Assembly (NCBI GenBank): GCA_022376925.1
Contig: JAIOJX010000003.1
Location: 37,129,874 to 37,193,873, forward strand
Source: Tragulus kanchil
Lineage: Eukaryota; Chordata; Mammalia; Artiodactyla; Tragulidae
DNA: 64,000 nucleotides
Direction: 5' to 3'
The position numbers and the translations under genes were made by a program. Numbering within the stretch: position 1 is the stretch's first letter; the number at the start of each line of letters is the position of its first letter. This document shows, piece after piece, positions 11,256-21,934 of the stretch. The notes beneath the pieces are model-generated. The model made no database searches. It was not told the origin of the DNA and saw only the letters and a program-made list of their open reading frames with translations.

Positions 11256-11690
11256 AAGAGAAGGAAAAATGATTTTTTACTTTGTTTCTGTATGAGATAA
11301 CAGATGTTCCCCAAACCTGCTGTGGTAATTATTTCATGCTATTTGTAAGTCAAACTTTTGCTCTGTACATTTGAAATTCATACAGTCCTGTGTAACAATT
11401 ATATCTCAATAAGACTAGAAAATAAATTGTAAAAATTTCTTTCAGCTCCACTACACGTGAATACTGGAGTAGGAAATGGCAACCCACTCCAGTATTCCTG
11501 CTTAGAAAATTCCAGGGAGCATGGGGAACTCTGCTCAGTGTTACGTTGCCGCCTGACTGGGAGGGGAGTTCTGGGGGAAGAATAGATACATATATATGTG
11601 AGGCTGAGTCCCTTTCTCCACCTGAAACTACTACAGAATTTTCAATTGGGTGTACTCCAATATAAAATAAAAAGTTAACAAAATGAGAAG
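11256..11690 (+). mobile_element. L1 3' end, duplicate copy with terminus
   Basis: Second copy of 10228-10613. Here the sequence continues into the natural L1 terminus 'gggtgtactccaatataaaa' and 'taaaaagttaac', which the first copy lacks. Confidence 0.75.
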
Positions 11691-11904
11691 TGTCCACTGG
11701 GTACAGTGCGCCACAAAGGAGGGGATGTTTGATTTGAACTGGAGGGAGGTGAGGTGTGGAGTTCACCAGAGCAAAAAGCTCAGCTAGGATCCTACCTGTT
11801 GCAGGTGACCTGGGGTGGGTTGGATGGGGTAGAAGTGGAGGTACTCCAGAAAGCACTGGTAAGAAAAAAAGATCATTGTCATCGACAAAGCTGCTGCCCC
11901 TTGC

Positions 11905-12223
11905 ACAGCAGAGAGATCAAACCAGTCAATCCTAAAGGCAAGTCAGTCCTGAAGACTCATTGGAAGGACCGATGCTGAAGCTGAAGCTCCAATACTTTGG
12001 CCACCTGATGTGAAGAGATAACTCATTGTAAAAGACCCTGATGCTGGGAAAGATTGAGGGCAGGAGAAGAGGGTGACAGAGGACGAGATGGTTGGATGGT
12101 ATCATCAACTCAACAGACATGAGTCTGAGCAAACTCTGGGAGATAGTGAAGGACGGGGAAGCCTGGTGAGCTGCAGCCCATGGGGTCACAAAGAGGCAGA
12201 CAGGACTGAGGGACTGAACAGCA
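11905..12223 (+). mobile_element. BovB 3' tail
   Basis: Shows the BovB C-terminal/3' order 'gagatcaaaccagtcaat', 'tcattggaaggaccgatgc', 'gaagctgaagctcc', 'ggccacctgatgtg', 'gatgctgggaaag', 'gacgagatggttgg', 'gactgagggactgaacagc'. It is 5'-truncated and has no intact frame. Confidence 0.9.
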
Positions 12224-12234
12224 GCCATGGAGCA

Positions 12235-12425
12235 TTTCTTTCATGCCGGACATTGTTCCAAGTGTTTTGTATGTGACTCAATGGATTCATGTAACAGGAG
12301 GTGTTCCTACCCTTCTTTCCCCAGGAAGGGGATGCAGCATTGAGAGAGTGGGCAGTCACCAAGGCCATAGCTCTAGGAAGTAGTAGAGTCAACATTTGGA
12401 CTTGGGCTGGCTCCAGACTGTGACT
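12235..12425 (-). repeat. MIR-like ancient SINE remnant
   Basis: The order 'gccggacattgttccaagtg', 'gtgactcaatggattcatg', 'caggaggtgttcctaccc' and 'gtagtagagtcaacatttgg' fits a diverged MIR read on the minus strand. Confidence 0.5.
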
Positions 12426-12647
12426 CGGAGACCACGGGGCAGGCCTGCTCACTGTTGGCTTGTGGGTGTGTGGTGTTCGTGAGAAGGAATGTGCAGAGCT
12501 CATCACCTGAGCAAACTGGCACACTCATCTTTTCATTTGACCTCAAGAGCAGAGATGCTGGTGTTGTTCCTAATGCTTACGCTAATACAAAACACAACAT
12601 TCAGTCGGCCAAGGCCATTACTTTAAGCAGATGCAAAGAATGATATG

Positions 12648-12838
12648 AGGGACTTCCCTGTTAGTCCAGTGGTTAAGAATTTGCCTTCCAGTGCAAGGAA
12701 TGCAGGTTCAATCCCTGGTCGGGGAACTAAGATGCCACATGCTGCAGGGCAACGAAGCCCCTGCACCACAATTAAGATCACATGTATTGCAACTAAGACC
12801 TAATGCAACCAAATAAGTAAATATATTTTAAAAAATGA
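12648..12838 (+). mobile_element. CHR-type tRNA-derived SINE
   Basis: Begins 'agggacttccctgttagtcc', with B-box-like 'ggttcaatccctggtcgg' and 'ggaactaagatgccacatgc', then 'aacgaagcccctgcacc' and an A-rich tail. The order matches the CHR family of cetartiodactyl tRNA-Glu-type SINEs. It directly abuts the CHR-2-like element that follows. Confidence 0.75.
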
Positions 12839-13147
12839 GGGCTTCCCTGGTGGTCCAGTGGGTAAGGACACCGCCTTGCAGTGCAAGGGGCGCTGGTTCA
12901 ATCCCTGGCCTGGGAAGATCCCACGTGCCGTGGAGCGGCTGGACCGATGTGTCCAATTACCGAGCTGGAGCTCTGGAGCGCATGCGCCCAGAGCCGGTGC
13001 TCTGCGACAACAGAGGCCACCGTGATGGGAGGCCCACACGGGCCGAAGAACAAAGATGGATGAAAAATAAAATAAATGAAAGACCAATAGAAGTGGCCTG
13101 CCCACCCTCCTGCCTCCCTAACCCGCCCCCCCAAAAAGAAAAAAAAA
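12839..13147 (+). mobile_element. CHR-2-like SINE, full length, extended tail
   Basis: Full-length plus-strand copy. A-box-like tggtccagtgg lies at 12851-12861 and B-box-like ggttcaatccc at 12895-12905, consistent with an internal Pol III promoter. The body passes through 'gatcccacgtgccgtgg' to a GCGCATGCGC-type palindrome at 12969-12994. It ends with the extended segment 'gaaagaccaatagaagtgg' and a CCCGCCCCCC/A-rich tail. Its last part (from 13005) is repeated at 14113-14250 by a tandem duplication. Confidence 0.85.
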
Positions 13148-15219
13148 TGACATGAGTGTTATTTATCTGTTGCAATACCATATACAGAAAATGATGGGCA
13201 TTTCTGAATTTAATTGTCATGCCCCTGATTCCATACAGCTCATAACTCACTCAGCCTTTTGCGTTCTGAATTGTAATAAGATGTCTTTGCCGTAGTGTGT
13301 CATCTTTACCTGCAATTAAAACGGAATAAGGATCTATGAGTCAAAAAGCACATTTTAATTCTTCTCTAGTCCTCATCTCCATGAGCTATGGAACAAAATA
13401 TCAAAAATGACAAGAGATGCTTGAAATCTGAATCTGTGGGTTAATTTCTGTGTTCGTATTAAAGAAGATTTCATTTCTCAAAAAATGTATGTCTTCTTAA
13501 AAGATGGTAAGCCACTGACATAACAATCACTTATGGATCTAACATTATTGTAAAAGAAAAAGACAGTTTATGAATGTCCTGTGTTATTCCTTCAAAGTTT
13601 TATATATTTTCCCAGAAAGCACTCAGCAAACCACAGATGTAATAAAAAAAAAACCACAAATGTCCTAAATGCAAGACAGAATCAGTGCATCCTTCTCGGT
13701 CTGGGATGTATGATGTACTGACTAGAATAACAGAAGACATTTGTATTCTTTATTTACACTTACGTAGGTCTAATTGCTTTAGAGTCTAAAGGTATTTTTT
13801 TTGACTGATGGAGAATACCTGGGGGAACCATTGTGGAGCATTTTCAAAGGTAAGCACAGCTCGGGGCTTGAGTGCCTTCTGGAAAAGGTCCCATCCTGGC
13901 TCGAGAGCGTCCCTCAGTTCTTACCCCTATTACCTCCCCTACCCCGCCCCGTTTTATGCTCAGACCTCAGCTGTGGCTGTTAACTGTTTGCGACCGAGGC
14001 TCTGTGCTGTCCCACTGACTGTACTCCGTGGCTTGACCACAGGGTGTGAGAGCCTTCTTGGAGAAGACCCCGACATGCGGCTGGCTGCCCGGGACCGGCT
14101 CTCCTCTGGCTTCGACAACAGAGGCCACCGTGATGGGAGGCCCACACGGGCAAGAACAAAGATGGATGAAAAATAAATAAATGAAAGACCAATAGAAGTG
14201 GCCTGCCCACCCTCCTGCCTCCCTAACCCCCCCCCCCAAAAAGAAAAAAACTGTCATGAGTGTTATTTATCTGTTGCAATACCATATACAGAAAATGATG
14301 GGCATTTCTGAATTTAATTGTCATGCCCCTGATTCCATACAGCTCATAACTCACTCAGCCTTTTGCGTTCTGAATTGTAATAAGATGTCTTTGCCGTAGT
14401 GTGTCATCTTTACCTGCAATTAAAACGGAATAAGGATCTATGAGTCAAAAAGCACATTTTAATTCTTCTCTAGTCCTCATCTCCATGAGCTATGGAACAA
14501 AATATCAAAAATGACAAGAGATGCTTGAAATCTGAATCTGTGGGTTAATTTCTGTGTTCGTATTAAAGAAGATTTCATTTCTCAAAAAATGTATGTCTTC
14601 TTAAAAGATGGTAAGCCACTGACATAACAATCACTTATGGATCTAACATTATTGTAAAAGAAAAAGACAGTTTATGAATGTCCTGTGTTATTCCTTCAAA
14701 GTTTTATATATTTTCCCAGAAAGCACTCAGCAAACCACAGATGTAATAAAAAAAAAAACCACAAATGTCCTAAATGCAAGACAGAATCAGTGCATCCTTC
14801 TCGGTCTGGGATGTATGATGTACTGACTAGAATAACAGAAGACATTTGTATTCTTTATTTACACTTACGTAGGTCTAATTGCTTTAGAGTCTAAAGGTAT
14901 TTTTTTTGACTGATGGAGAATACCTGGGGGAACCATTGTGGAGCATTTTCAAAGGTAAGCACAGCTCGGGGCTTGAGTGCCTTCTGGAAAAGGTCCCATC
15001 CTGGCTCGAGAGCGTCCCTCAGTTCTTACCCCTATTACCTCCCCTACCCCGCCCCGTTTTATGCTCAGACCTCAGCTGTGGCTGTTAACTGTTTGCGACC
15101 GAGGCTCTGTGCTGTCCCACTGACTGTACTCCGTGGCTTGACCACAGGGTGTGAGAGCCTTCTTGGAGAAGACCCCGACATGCGGCTGGCTGCCCCGGGG
15201 GACCGGCTCTCTCCTCTGG
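13005..15219. repeat. Tandem duplication 4 (period 1108 falling to 1105)
   Basis: 13005-14112 recurs at 14113-15219 with no spacer. Differences cluster at the junction: 'gggccgaagaac' versus 'gggcaagaac' and 'taaaataaatg' versus 'taaataaatg' at the start of copy 2, and 'ctgcccgggacc' versus 'ctgccccgggggacc' at the end of copy 1. Most of the unit is unique sequence. Confidence 0.95.
13148..14112. other. Unassigned unique sequence, exon-like in part
   Basis: AT-rich to about 13800, then GC-rich. Around 13805-13850 a short open stretch ends at a donor-like 'aaaggtaagc', and 'cttgaccacag' at about 14032-14042 resembles an acceptor. No frame shows a domain I know and I cannot join the pieces into a gene. 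The stretch is duplicated at about 14250-15219. Confidence 0.35.
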
Positions 15220-15789
15220 CTTCCCCACTTTGAGTCACGCTCAGCATGTTATCAGGGAAACCAGCAGTCCATGCACCAACAGGAAGGTTTGGTTGATTTC
15301 TTGCTCCAGTCTGTCAACTTGGCTGGGAGCTCGGTGACTCAGATGCAGTTGGATCCCTGCTGTGTGAGCAGGTGATGCTTCTGTCTGCTAACCAGCACTC
15401 CTCCTGAGCTGCTGCCTCCCACCACCTCTGAGGCTCTTCTGCCCCCTCATCCAGTGCCCTGGGACAGAAGAGAACTAACCATTCTCTGGTACCACCAGGG
15501 AGCCAGCTCACAGCGACGGGGCCTCCCAGGTCCCCGAGTCCCCTACTGCAGCTGGCTGGGCAGTCTCTAGAGACCATTCGGGTAAAGCACTCTGGATGCT
15601 TTCATGGAGCAAAGCCCGGAGGCCTCATCCTGTCCTCTTAATCATCATCATCGTCTTTACAGTCTCCAGTTAGAGATCAAACTTTTTAAAGACCTAATTT
15701 TAAAATTAAAGACCTAATTTTTGGTGATTTTCTTTTTGATACTGAATCAAAAATTAAACAGTCTAGATTCCTTCTATGTAGGATTCTGC

Positions 15790-16000
15790 ATGGGTGTTTA
15801 GTAGCTCAGTATTATCTGATTCTTTTGTAACCCCATGGACTGTAGTCTTCCAGGCTTTTGTGTCCATGGGATTTTCCAGGCAAGAATAGTGGAGTGGGTT
15901 GCCATTTCCTACTCCAGGGTATCTTTCTGACCCAGGGATTGATTCTATCTCCTGCATTGGCAAGTGGCTTCTTTACCACTGAGACACCTGGGAAACCCAT
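15790..16000 (-). mobile_element. Bov-tA-type SINE
   Basis: Near full-length on the minus strand, with head at 16000 (atgggtttcccaggtgtctc in minus sense) and body to 'gtagctcagtattatctg'. Moderately diverged. It recurs at 16895-17105. Confidence 0.9.
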
Positions 16001-16894
16001 ATGGATTATCATCTAAAGTAAACCCACACATGTATAGATAATTGCAGAAAGATGAGACCCATCTGCTAGCAGCCAGCATGGGGAGCACACTTAAAATGTG
16101 AACCCCTGATTGGCATATCAGAAGAAGTTTAAAGTATGTCAAAGAAAAGTAGGTAGTTGATTTCTCTGGTAAGCAAGCTCAGACCTCAGCTGTGGCTGTT
16201 AACTTTTCACTCTGTGCTGTCCCACTGACTGTACTCCGTGGCTTGACCACAGGGTGTGAGAGCCTTCTTGGAGAAGACCCCGACATGCGGCTGGCTGCCC
16301 CGGGGGACCGGCTCTCTCCTCTGGCTTCCCCACTTTGAGTCACGCTCAGCATGTTATCAGGGAAACCAGCAGTCCATGCACCAACAGGAAGGTTTGGTTG
16401 ATTTCTTGCTCCAGTCTGTCAACTTGGCTGGGAGCTCGGTGACTCAGATGCAGTTGGATCCCTGCTGTGTGAGCAGGTGATGCTTCTGTCTGCTAACCAG
16501 CACTCCTCCTGAGCTGCTGCCTCCCACCACCTCTGAGGCTCTTCTGCCCCCTCATCCAGTGCCCTGGGACAGAAGAGAACTAACCATTCTCTGGTACCAC
16601 CAGGGAGCCAGCTCACAGCGACGGGGCCTCCCAGGTCCCCGAGTCCCCTACTGCAGCTGGCTGGGCAGTCTCTAGAGACCATTCGGGTAAAGCACTCTGG
16701 ATGCTTTCATGGAGCAAAGCCCGGAGGCCTCATCCTGTCCTCTTAATCATCATCATCGTCTTTACAGTCTCCAGTTAGAGATCAAACTTTTTAAAGACCT
16801 AATTTTAAAATTAAAGACCTAATTTTTGGTGATTTTCTTTTTGATACTGAATCAAAAATTAAACAGTCTAGATTCCTTCTATGTAGGATTCTGC

Positions 16895-17105
16895 ATGGGT
16901 GTTTAGTAGCTCAGTATTATCTGATTCTTTTGTAACCCCATGGACTGTAGTCTTCCAGGCTTTTGTGTCCATGGGATTTTCCAGGCAAGAATAGTGGAGT
17001 GGGTTGCCATTTCCTACTCCAGGGTATCTTTCTGACCCAGGGATTGATTCTATCTCCTGCATTGGCAAGTGGCTTCTTTACCACTGAGACACCTGGGAAA
17101 CCCAT
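16895..17105 (-). mobile_element. Bov-tA-type SINE, duplicate copy
   Basis: Second copy of the element at 15790-16000, produced by the fifth tandem duplication. Confidence 0.9.
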
Positions 17106-17381
17106 ATGGATTATCATCTAAAGTAAACCCACACATGTATAGATAATTGCAGAAAGATGAGACCCATCTGCTAGCAGCCAGCATGGGGAGCACACTTAAA
17201 ATGTGAACCCCTGATTGGCATATCAGAAGAAGTTTAAAGTATGTCAAAGAAAAGTAGGTAGTTGATTTTTCTCTGGTAAGCATTCAGGGGGACAGCAGGA
17301 GGAGAGGTCACCTTTGCTGAGTCTTGATGGTGAAGGAGAGTGTGAGATCGATAGGTGTCCTGGGGCCTCCAAGGGCTCAGC

Positions 17382-17677
17382 TTTTTTTTGACTTTGCTGG
17401 GTGTTCAATGCTGTGCATGGGCTTTCTCTAGTTGCAGCAAGTGGGGGCTACTCTCTCCTTGCAGTACATGGGCTTCTCATTGTGGTGGCTTCCCTTTTTT
17501 TCAGAGCATAGGCTCTATAGCATGCTGGCTTTGGTAGTTGCAGCACGCAGGGTCAGTAGTTGAGGCACGTGGGGTTATTTGCCCCCCTCTGTGTGGGATC
17601 TTCCCAGACAGGGAATCGAACCCATGTCCCATGTGTTGGCAGGTAGACTCCCGACCATTGGACCAGCTGAGAAGTCT
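17382..17677 (-). mobile_element. CHR-1/CHRL-type tRNA SINE, long form
   Basis: In minus sense it has a tRNA head with B-box-like 'gggttcgattccctg' and 'gggaagatcccacac'. Imperfect internal units of the 'gcagcacgcagggtcagtag' type follow, then 'agagaaagcccatgc'. It is flanked by 'gctcagct' at 17375-17382 and 17683-17690, a likely 8-bp target-site duplication. Single copy in this window. Confidence 0.7.
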
Positions 17678-17769
17678 TATGTGCTCAGCTGTAAGGAGGA
17701 GGATTGAGCTGATTAAGTGAACTTTGCCCTGTGCACGTGAGAGGGGTGGAGAGAGCCTAGGCTCCTGGC

Positions 17770-17900
17770 CCAGGCCTGGTTCTGAATCACAGCCCTGTTG
17801 CCTGTTAGCTGTATGATCCAGGGCCAATCATGTGCCCAGGAGTTTTCAGCCTCATTTTATTCATCTGCCAAAGGGGAATAAGGACATGTACATGTATCTG
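17770..17900 (+). repeat. MIR-like ancient SINE remnant
   Basis: Shows 'ggttctgaatcacagccc', 'gttagctgtatgatccag' and 'cattttattcatctgcc', the body and 'tttcctcatctgtaaaatgg' blocks of MIR. It starts at the boundary of the sixth duplication and recurs at 18879-19000. Confidence 0.7.
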
Positions 17901-18023
17901 GGGTGCCAGGCATGGACGCCATAGAGTGTTTACTGTCATTTTGGCATGTCAGAAGGGACAAAACAAGTAACACCGTCTGAAGGACCCTCATAAAAAATCC
18001 CGGAGGCTTCTATGTCAGCGTGA

Positions 18024-18230
18024 ATGCATGAGTGCTAATGCTCTCTGCGACCCTATGGGCTGTAGTCTGCCAGGCTCTTCTATCCACAGGATTCTCCAGG
18101 CAAGAATACTGGAGTAGGCTGCTCTGCCCTCCTCCAGGGGATCTTCCCTACCCAGGGATTGAACCGGTGTCTCCTGAAGCTACCTGCATTGGCAGGCAGG
18201 TTCTTTACCACTAGCGCCGCCTGGGAAGCC
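18024..18230 (-). mobile_element. Bov-tA-type SINE
   Basis: Near full-length on the minus strand ('gagtgctaatgctctctgc' to 'agcgccgcctgggaagcc'). It recurs at 19123-19330. Confidence 0.9.
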
Positions 18231-18550
18231 TTTCAATATGCATACCTATTTCCTGAGGACGGTGTGACCTCCGACTTAAAATCTAGGTTTTGTGCTGCGT
18301 CCAGCCACAATGTAAAGAAGAAATGGTGTTTTTTATTTTTAGACTCTTAGAGCCCTGTTTTAAAATGAGTTAATGGGGCGCCAGGGAAATTCACCTCCTC
18401 TCCCGCTGGTTTTTGAGCAGCAGCCTGTGGAGGTGAGAGGGCAGGGGCCCTGCAGCTGGGGGTTAGCTGAGAGCACTCCACACTCCCTCCCTGTACGTTG
18501 CCTGCTGAACCACAGCTTCCCTTTTCTGTTTCCACATGTTTCCACTGTAG

Positions 18551-18662
18551 CTGCAGGCGGCCCAGCCCGCAAGCAAGAGGCCCTGGGATGCAGAAGCCAT
18601 TTCTCTGCGCCTGGGGACTGAGCTGAGTTCCCTTTCGGCTCACTCGGGTCCAGAGCTGGCAG
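18551..18662 (+). CDS. Candidate internal exon, gene not identified
   Basis: A 112-nt interval preceded by a pyrimidine-rich acceptor ('cttttctgtttccacatg', then 'tttccactgtag') and followed by a donor 'gcag|gtgaga'. Of the three plus-strand frames only the first is open throughout. It gives 37 codons of ordinary composition starting LQAAQPASKRPWDAEAIS and ending in HSGPELA, plus one extra base, so the intron after it would be phase 1. I do not recognise the protein and see no partner exon in the window. The duplicate copy (19652-19763) keeps the same frame and both splice sites. Chance open frames of this length are common in GC-rich DNA, so this stays a hypothesis. Confidence 0.25.
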
Positions 18663-18878
18663 GTGAGATGAGGGAGTCTCAGGAGCAGCCAGCCCAATGC
18701 CCCGCAAGGGCTGTGGACAGAACCAACCAAAGCGCCACCATTTCTGCTGCAGAAAAGTCCCAGCTGGAGGGCCTCAAATGTTTCCACTCCAGGACCCTCT
18801 TTACTTCCTTTCTCGTCCCTCATACAAGGAAACTGTGAGGGAGGGGTCGATGGAGAGTCCTTGGAATTCTAGTCCTGA

Positions 18879-19000
18879 TTCTGAATCACAGCCCTGTTGC
18901 CTGTTAGCTGTATGATCCAGGGCCAATCATGTGCCCAGGAGTTTTCAGCCTCATTTTATTCATCTGCCAAAGGGGAATAAGGACATGTACATGTATCTGG
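18879..19000 (+). repeat. MIR-like remnant, duplicate copy
   Basis: Second copy of the MIR remnant at 17770-17900, starting exactly at the duplication junction. Confidence 0.7.
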
Positions 19001-19122
19001 GGTGCCAGGCATGGACGCCATAGAGTGTTTACTGTCATTTTGGCATGTCAGAAGGGACAAAACAAGTAACACCGTCTGAAGGACCCTCATAAAAAATCCC
19101 GGAGGCTTCTATGTCAGCGTGA

Positions 19123-19330
19123 ATGCATGAGTGCTAATGCTCTCTGCGACCCTATGGGCTGTAGTCTGCCAGGCTCTTCTATCCACAGGATTCTCCAGGC
19201 AAGAATACTGGAGTAGGCTGCTCTGCCCTCCTCCAGGGGATCTTCCCTACCCAGGGATTGAACCGGTGTCTCCTGAAGCTACCTGCATTGGCAGGCAGGT
19301 TCTTTACCACTAGCGCCGCCTGGGAAGCCT
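19123..19330 (-). mobile_element. Bov-tA-type SINE, duplicate copy
   Basis: Second copy of the element at 18024-18230, produced by the sixth tandem duplication. Confidence 0.9.
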
Positions 19331-19651
19331 TTCAATATGCATACCTATTTCCTGAGGACGGCGTGACCTCCGACTTAAAATCTAGGTTTTGTGCTGCGCG
19401 TCCATCCACAATGTAAAGAAGAAATGGTGTTTTTTATTTTTAGACTCTTAGAGCCCTGTTTTAAAATGAGTTAATGGGGCGCCAGGGAAATTCACCTCCT
19501 CTCCCGCTGGTTTTTGAGCAGCAGCCTGTGGAGGTGAGAGGGCAGGGGCCCTGCAGCTGGGGGTTAGCTGAGAGCACTCCACACTCCCTCCCTGTACGTT
19601 GCCTGCTGAACCACAGCTTCCCTTTTCTGTTTCCACATGTTTCCACTGTAG

Positions 19652-19763
19652 CTGCAGGCGGCCCAGCCCGCAAGCAAGAGGCCCTGGGATGCAGAAGCCA
19701 TTTCTCTGCGCCTGGGGACTGAGCTGAGTTCCCTTTCGGCTCACTCGGGTCCAGAGCTCGCAG
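19652..19763 (+). CDS. Candidate internal exon, duplicate copy
   Basis: Second copy of the exon-like interval at 18551-18662, with acceptor and donor unchanged. One base differs near the end (ctg to ctc, synonymous in the open frame). If the duplication is an assembly artefact, the genome has only one such interval. Confidence 0.2.
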
Positions 19764-19988
19764 GTGAGATGAGGGACTCTCAGGAGCAGCCAGCCCAATG
19801 CCCCGCAAGGGCTGTGGACAGAACCAACCAAAGCGCCACCATTTCTGCTGCAGAAAAGTCCCAGCTGGAGGGCCTCAAATGTTTCCACTCCAGGACCCTC
19901 TTTACTTCCTTTCTCTTCTCGTCCCTCATACAAGGAAACTGTGAGGGAGGGGTCGATGGAGAGTCCTTGGAATTCTAGTCCTGATTCT

Positions 19989-20876
19989 GCTTTGTGTCAT
20001 TGTCAGTTTCCACAATCCCTCCTGTCCTGGTTTTTCATTAGTAAGTGATGAAAATGGACACGGTGTGTGTTGAAATGCCTGCTGGACCTTGAACCCTAAG
20101 GGCGTTTACAACCTCCTGCGAATTTCCTTCCTGTATCCCTCCCCCAATGTCGTGTTTCCCACCCCGACCACCTCCCTGGTGCATGGGACCCTGGCACTGC
20201 TCTGTCTCTGCTCCCCTGACCCGCCCAGATCCTGGCTGTTTGCCACCCACCTCCCCGTGTAGAGCAGAGGGTGCTGAAAGCAGGCGCTCTGGCAGGAAGT
20301 GAAAGGAGTCAGAGCCTGTTGCACACCCTCCGTGGGGAGGATGGGGCAGCGGAAAGTTTATGCTCATTTCTGTTTGCCTGGTGAAAACTGAGCTGTGTCG
20401 CTGAGAGCCAGAAAGCATCCCATAAACACGATTTCCGGGGCAGGAGTCGGGGGACTCAGCTCCCTGAAAATTCCACTATTCTGCTTCAGGGGTTTCGCAT
20501 GAAACATTTCAACACTTCAGTGCTCAGCTAAAGCCTGGCGCTCTTCCTCGGCCGCTGGCCTTCCTGTTGTACTGGCCAGGCTGCCAAGAGTGGCTCATTG
20601 TGCTTTGGGGGCAGTGAGGTTTTAGTAAAACCTATGATCTCATTCTCACACTTTCCTCCTCACGGTCCAAACTTGAACAACAACTCTGGTGCCTGAGATG
20701 GGGCTGAAGAGGCTGAAGCGAAATCCAGCCTACACGTGGGAGATGGAAGTAGGGATTAAGAGAGATGTTGCAAGAGACATTTCATTAGGGTGGTGACTTC
20801 ATAATCTGGATATCCCAGATGAAACCTCTAGAATGGCTTGCTCCCTTGAATATAGATGTATTGAAAGATAATGAAG
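19989..20876. other. Unassigned GC-rich unique sequence
   Basis: About 0.9 kb, GC-rich between roughly 20090 and 20450. A 126-codon minus-strand frame (20038-20418) lacks a recognisable domain. No repeat family identified. Confidence 0.45.
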
Positions 20877-20877
20877 A

Positions 20878-21093
20878 GGCTTCCCAGGTGGCACTTGTGG
20901 TAAGAAACCCACTTGCCAATGCATGAGATATAAGAGATACAGATTTGATCCCTGGGTTGGGAAGATCCCCTGGAGGAGGACATGAGAACCCACTCCAGGA
21001 TTCTTGCCTGGAAATCCCATGGACCGAGGAGCCTGGAGGGCTACTGTCTATAGGGTCGCAGAGTTGGAAACTACTGAAGTGACTCAGCACAGT
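20878..21093 (+). mobile_element. Bov-tA-type SINE
   Basis: Plus-strand element with head 'gaggcttcccaggtggcac', B-box-like 'tttgatccctgggttgg', and body to 'ctgaagtgactcagcac'. A 'gatataagagatacag' stretch replaces the usual 'gcaggagacctgggt'. It recurs from 21935. Confidence 0.9.
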
Positions 21094-21756
21094 CACACGC
21101 AAAGATAGCGAGAGGCATCTACATTTGTGAGTCATGGTATTCTCCCTGGTGTCCAGCGATATGCTTAATGGAGGTAAATGTGCCAAATATGGACTGTAAA
21201 AAAACTTCTAAAAAAGGTTTATTAGAAATGACATCCATGGCCCTTAGCATGTGAGAGGGCAGACGGAGTCACATAGTCATCCCCAGCCCTGAGTAAGGAT
21301 GTCTGTAGAGATTTCTTTCTTACTCTCATGCATTGTTACTGAGATGTAGGAAGGATCATGGAACTTAATGCCTTTGCTCATTACTGTGCAAGACTAAATT
21401 CAGCCTATATTGCTTCTATTAGAGAAGTGAACCTAGACAGTTCCTTTAATGAGGCAGGAAGGGGAAATTCCATTTTCTGCCTGAATTCAGTGCAGCCTGC
21501 CCAAGGGCTGAGGGGTCCGGATGAGAATGCTCAGCCCTAGACCAGCTTGGATTCCAGCGGAGCAGTGTCTGCAGATCTGGAAGCTCAATGGTGACTTGAA
21601 AACAGATGCCATGAAAGCAGAACAGAATCCGCTCTAAACAAGCTGCCACCGCAGCTTGCATGGCCGCCATCTGCTGTCATAGTGTCCCTGCCATCCTGGC
21701 TCCCTGCTTCTTCTGGTACCCTTTCTGTGTGAGTGGAACCACCGGGCTTGGGAGGC

Positions 21757-21934
21757 TGTCTTGAGAGTCCCTTGGACTGCAAGGAGATCAAACCAATCCA
21801 TCTTAAAGGAAATCAACCCTCCATATTCATTGGAAGGACTGATGCTGAAGCTGAAGCTCCAGTACTTTGACCACCTGATGTGAAGAGCCGACTCATTGAA
21901 AAAGACCTTAATGTTGGGAAAGACTGAAGAAGAG
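21757..21934 (+). mobile_element. BovB 3' tail, cut at junction
   Basis: BovB tail starting 'gtcttgagagtcccttgg' that stops in 'gaagagggtggca', where the seventh duplication joins it to a Bov-tA element. The intact form is at 22804-23132. Confidence 0.85.

Larger units (their letters stand above)
9589..11641. repeat. Tandem duplication 3 (period 1034 falling to 1028)
   Basis: 9589-10613 recurs at 10623-11641. Indels between copies lie within 100 bp of the copy-2 start ('ataaaaatg' versus 'ataaaatg'; 'gcaaggatagaagg' versus 'gcaagaagg'), and base changes lie just before the end of copy 1 ('tttttccccc' versus 'tttctccacc'). A 9-nt spacer 'cctatcatt' separates the copies. The same nine bases occur just inside each copy (first copy near 9640-9650). 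Confidence 0.95.
15063..17282. repeat. Tandem duplication 5 (period 1114 falling to 1105)
   Basis: 15063-16176 recurs at 16177-17282. At the start of copy 2 the text 'gttaacttttcactctg' replaces the longer 'gttaactgtttgcgaccgag' of copy 1, so divergence is again next to the junction. Its first 155 bp also occur at 13958-14112, so this duplication chains with the previous one and that stretch is present three times. Confidence 0.95.
17780..19988. repeat. Tandem duplication 6 (period 1099, later about 1101-1111)
   Basis: 17780-18878 recurs at 18879-19988. The junction shares 'ttctg' with both parental boundaries (microhomology). Copy differences include 'gcgtccagcc' versus 'gcgcgtccatcc', 'gagctggcagg' versus 'gagctcgcagg' and 'ttctcgtccc' versus 'ttctcttctcgtccc'. 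The last two lie near the end of copy 1. Confidence 0.95.

Noticed and set aside
11350..11856. 168-codon minus-strand frame, the longest-class frame with 8970-9458 (162 codons)
   Set aside because: Both run antisense through L1 3' ends and a microsatellite, and the 11350 frame also spans unique sequence. No domain, no conserved start, and the copy of the first one at 10322-10621 is shorter because of an upstream difference.
12839..12912. tRNA gene
   Set aside because: A-box-like and B-box-like sequences are present, but they belong to the head of a SINE. No cloverleaf-forming mature tRNA with a CCA-proximal acceptor stem is apparent.
12835..13155. Recurring 60-110 codon frames with shared motifs such as CSARGAGSIPG
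   Set aside because: These families of similar frames, on both strands and at many sites, are translations of the CHR-2-like SINE in different frames, not a protein family.
15148..15375. Possible exon after 'cttgaccacag' with a 74-codon frame
   Set aside because: The acceptor is weak in pyrimidines, two different frames are open, no donor is clear, and the sequence around it differs among its three copies.
18347..18823. 158-codon minus-strand frame in GC-rich DNA
   Set aside because: Composition looks protein-like, but it overlaps the better-supported plus-strand exon-like interval and has no recognisable domain. GC-rich DNA often lacks stops by chance.
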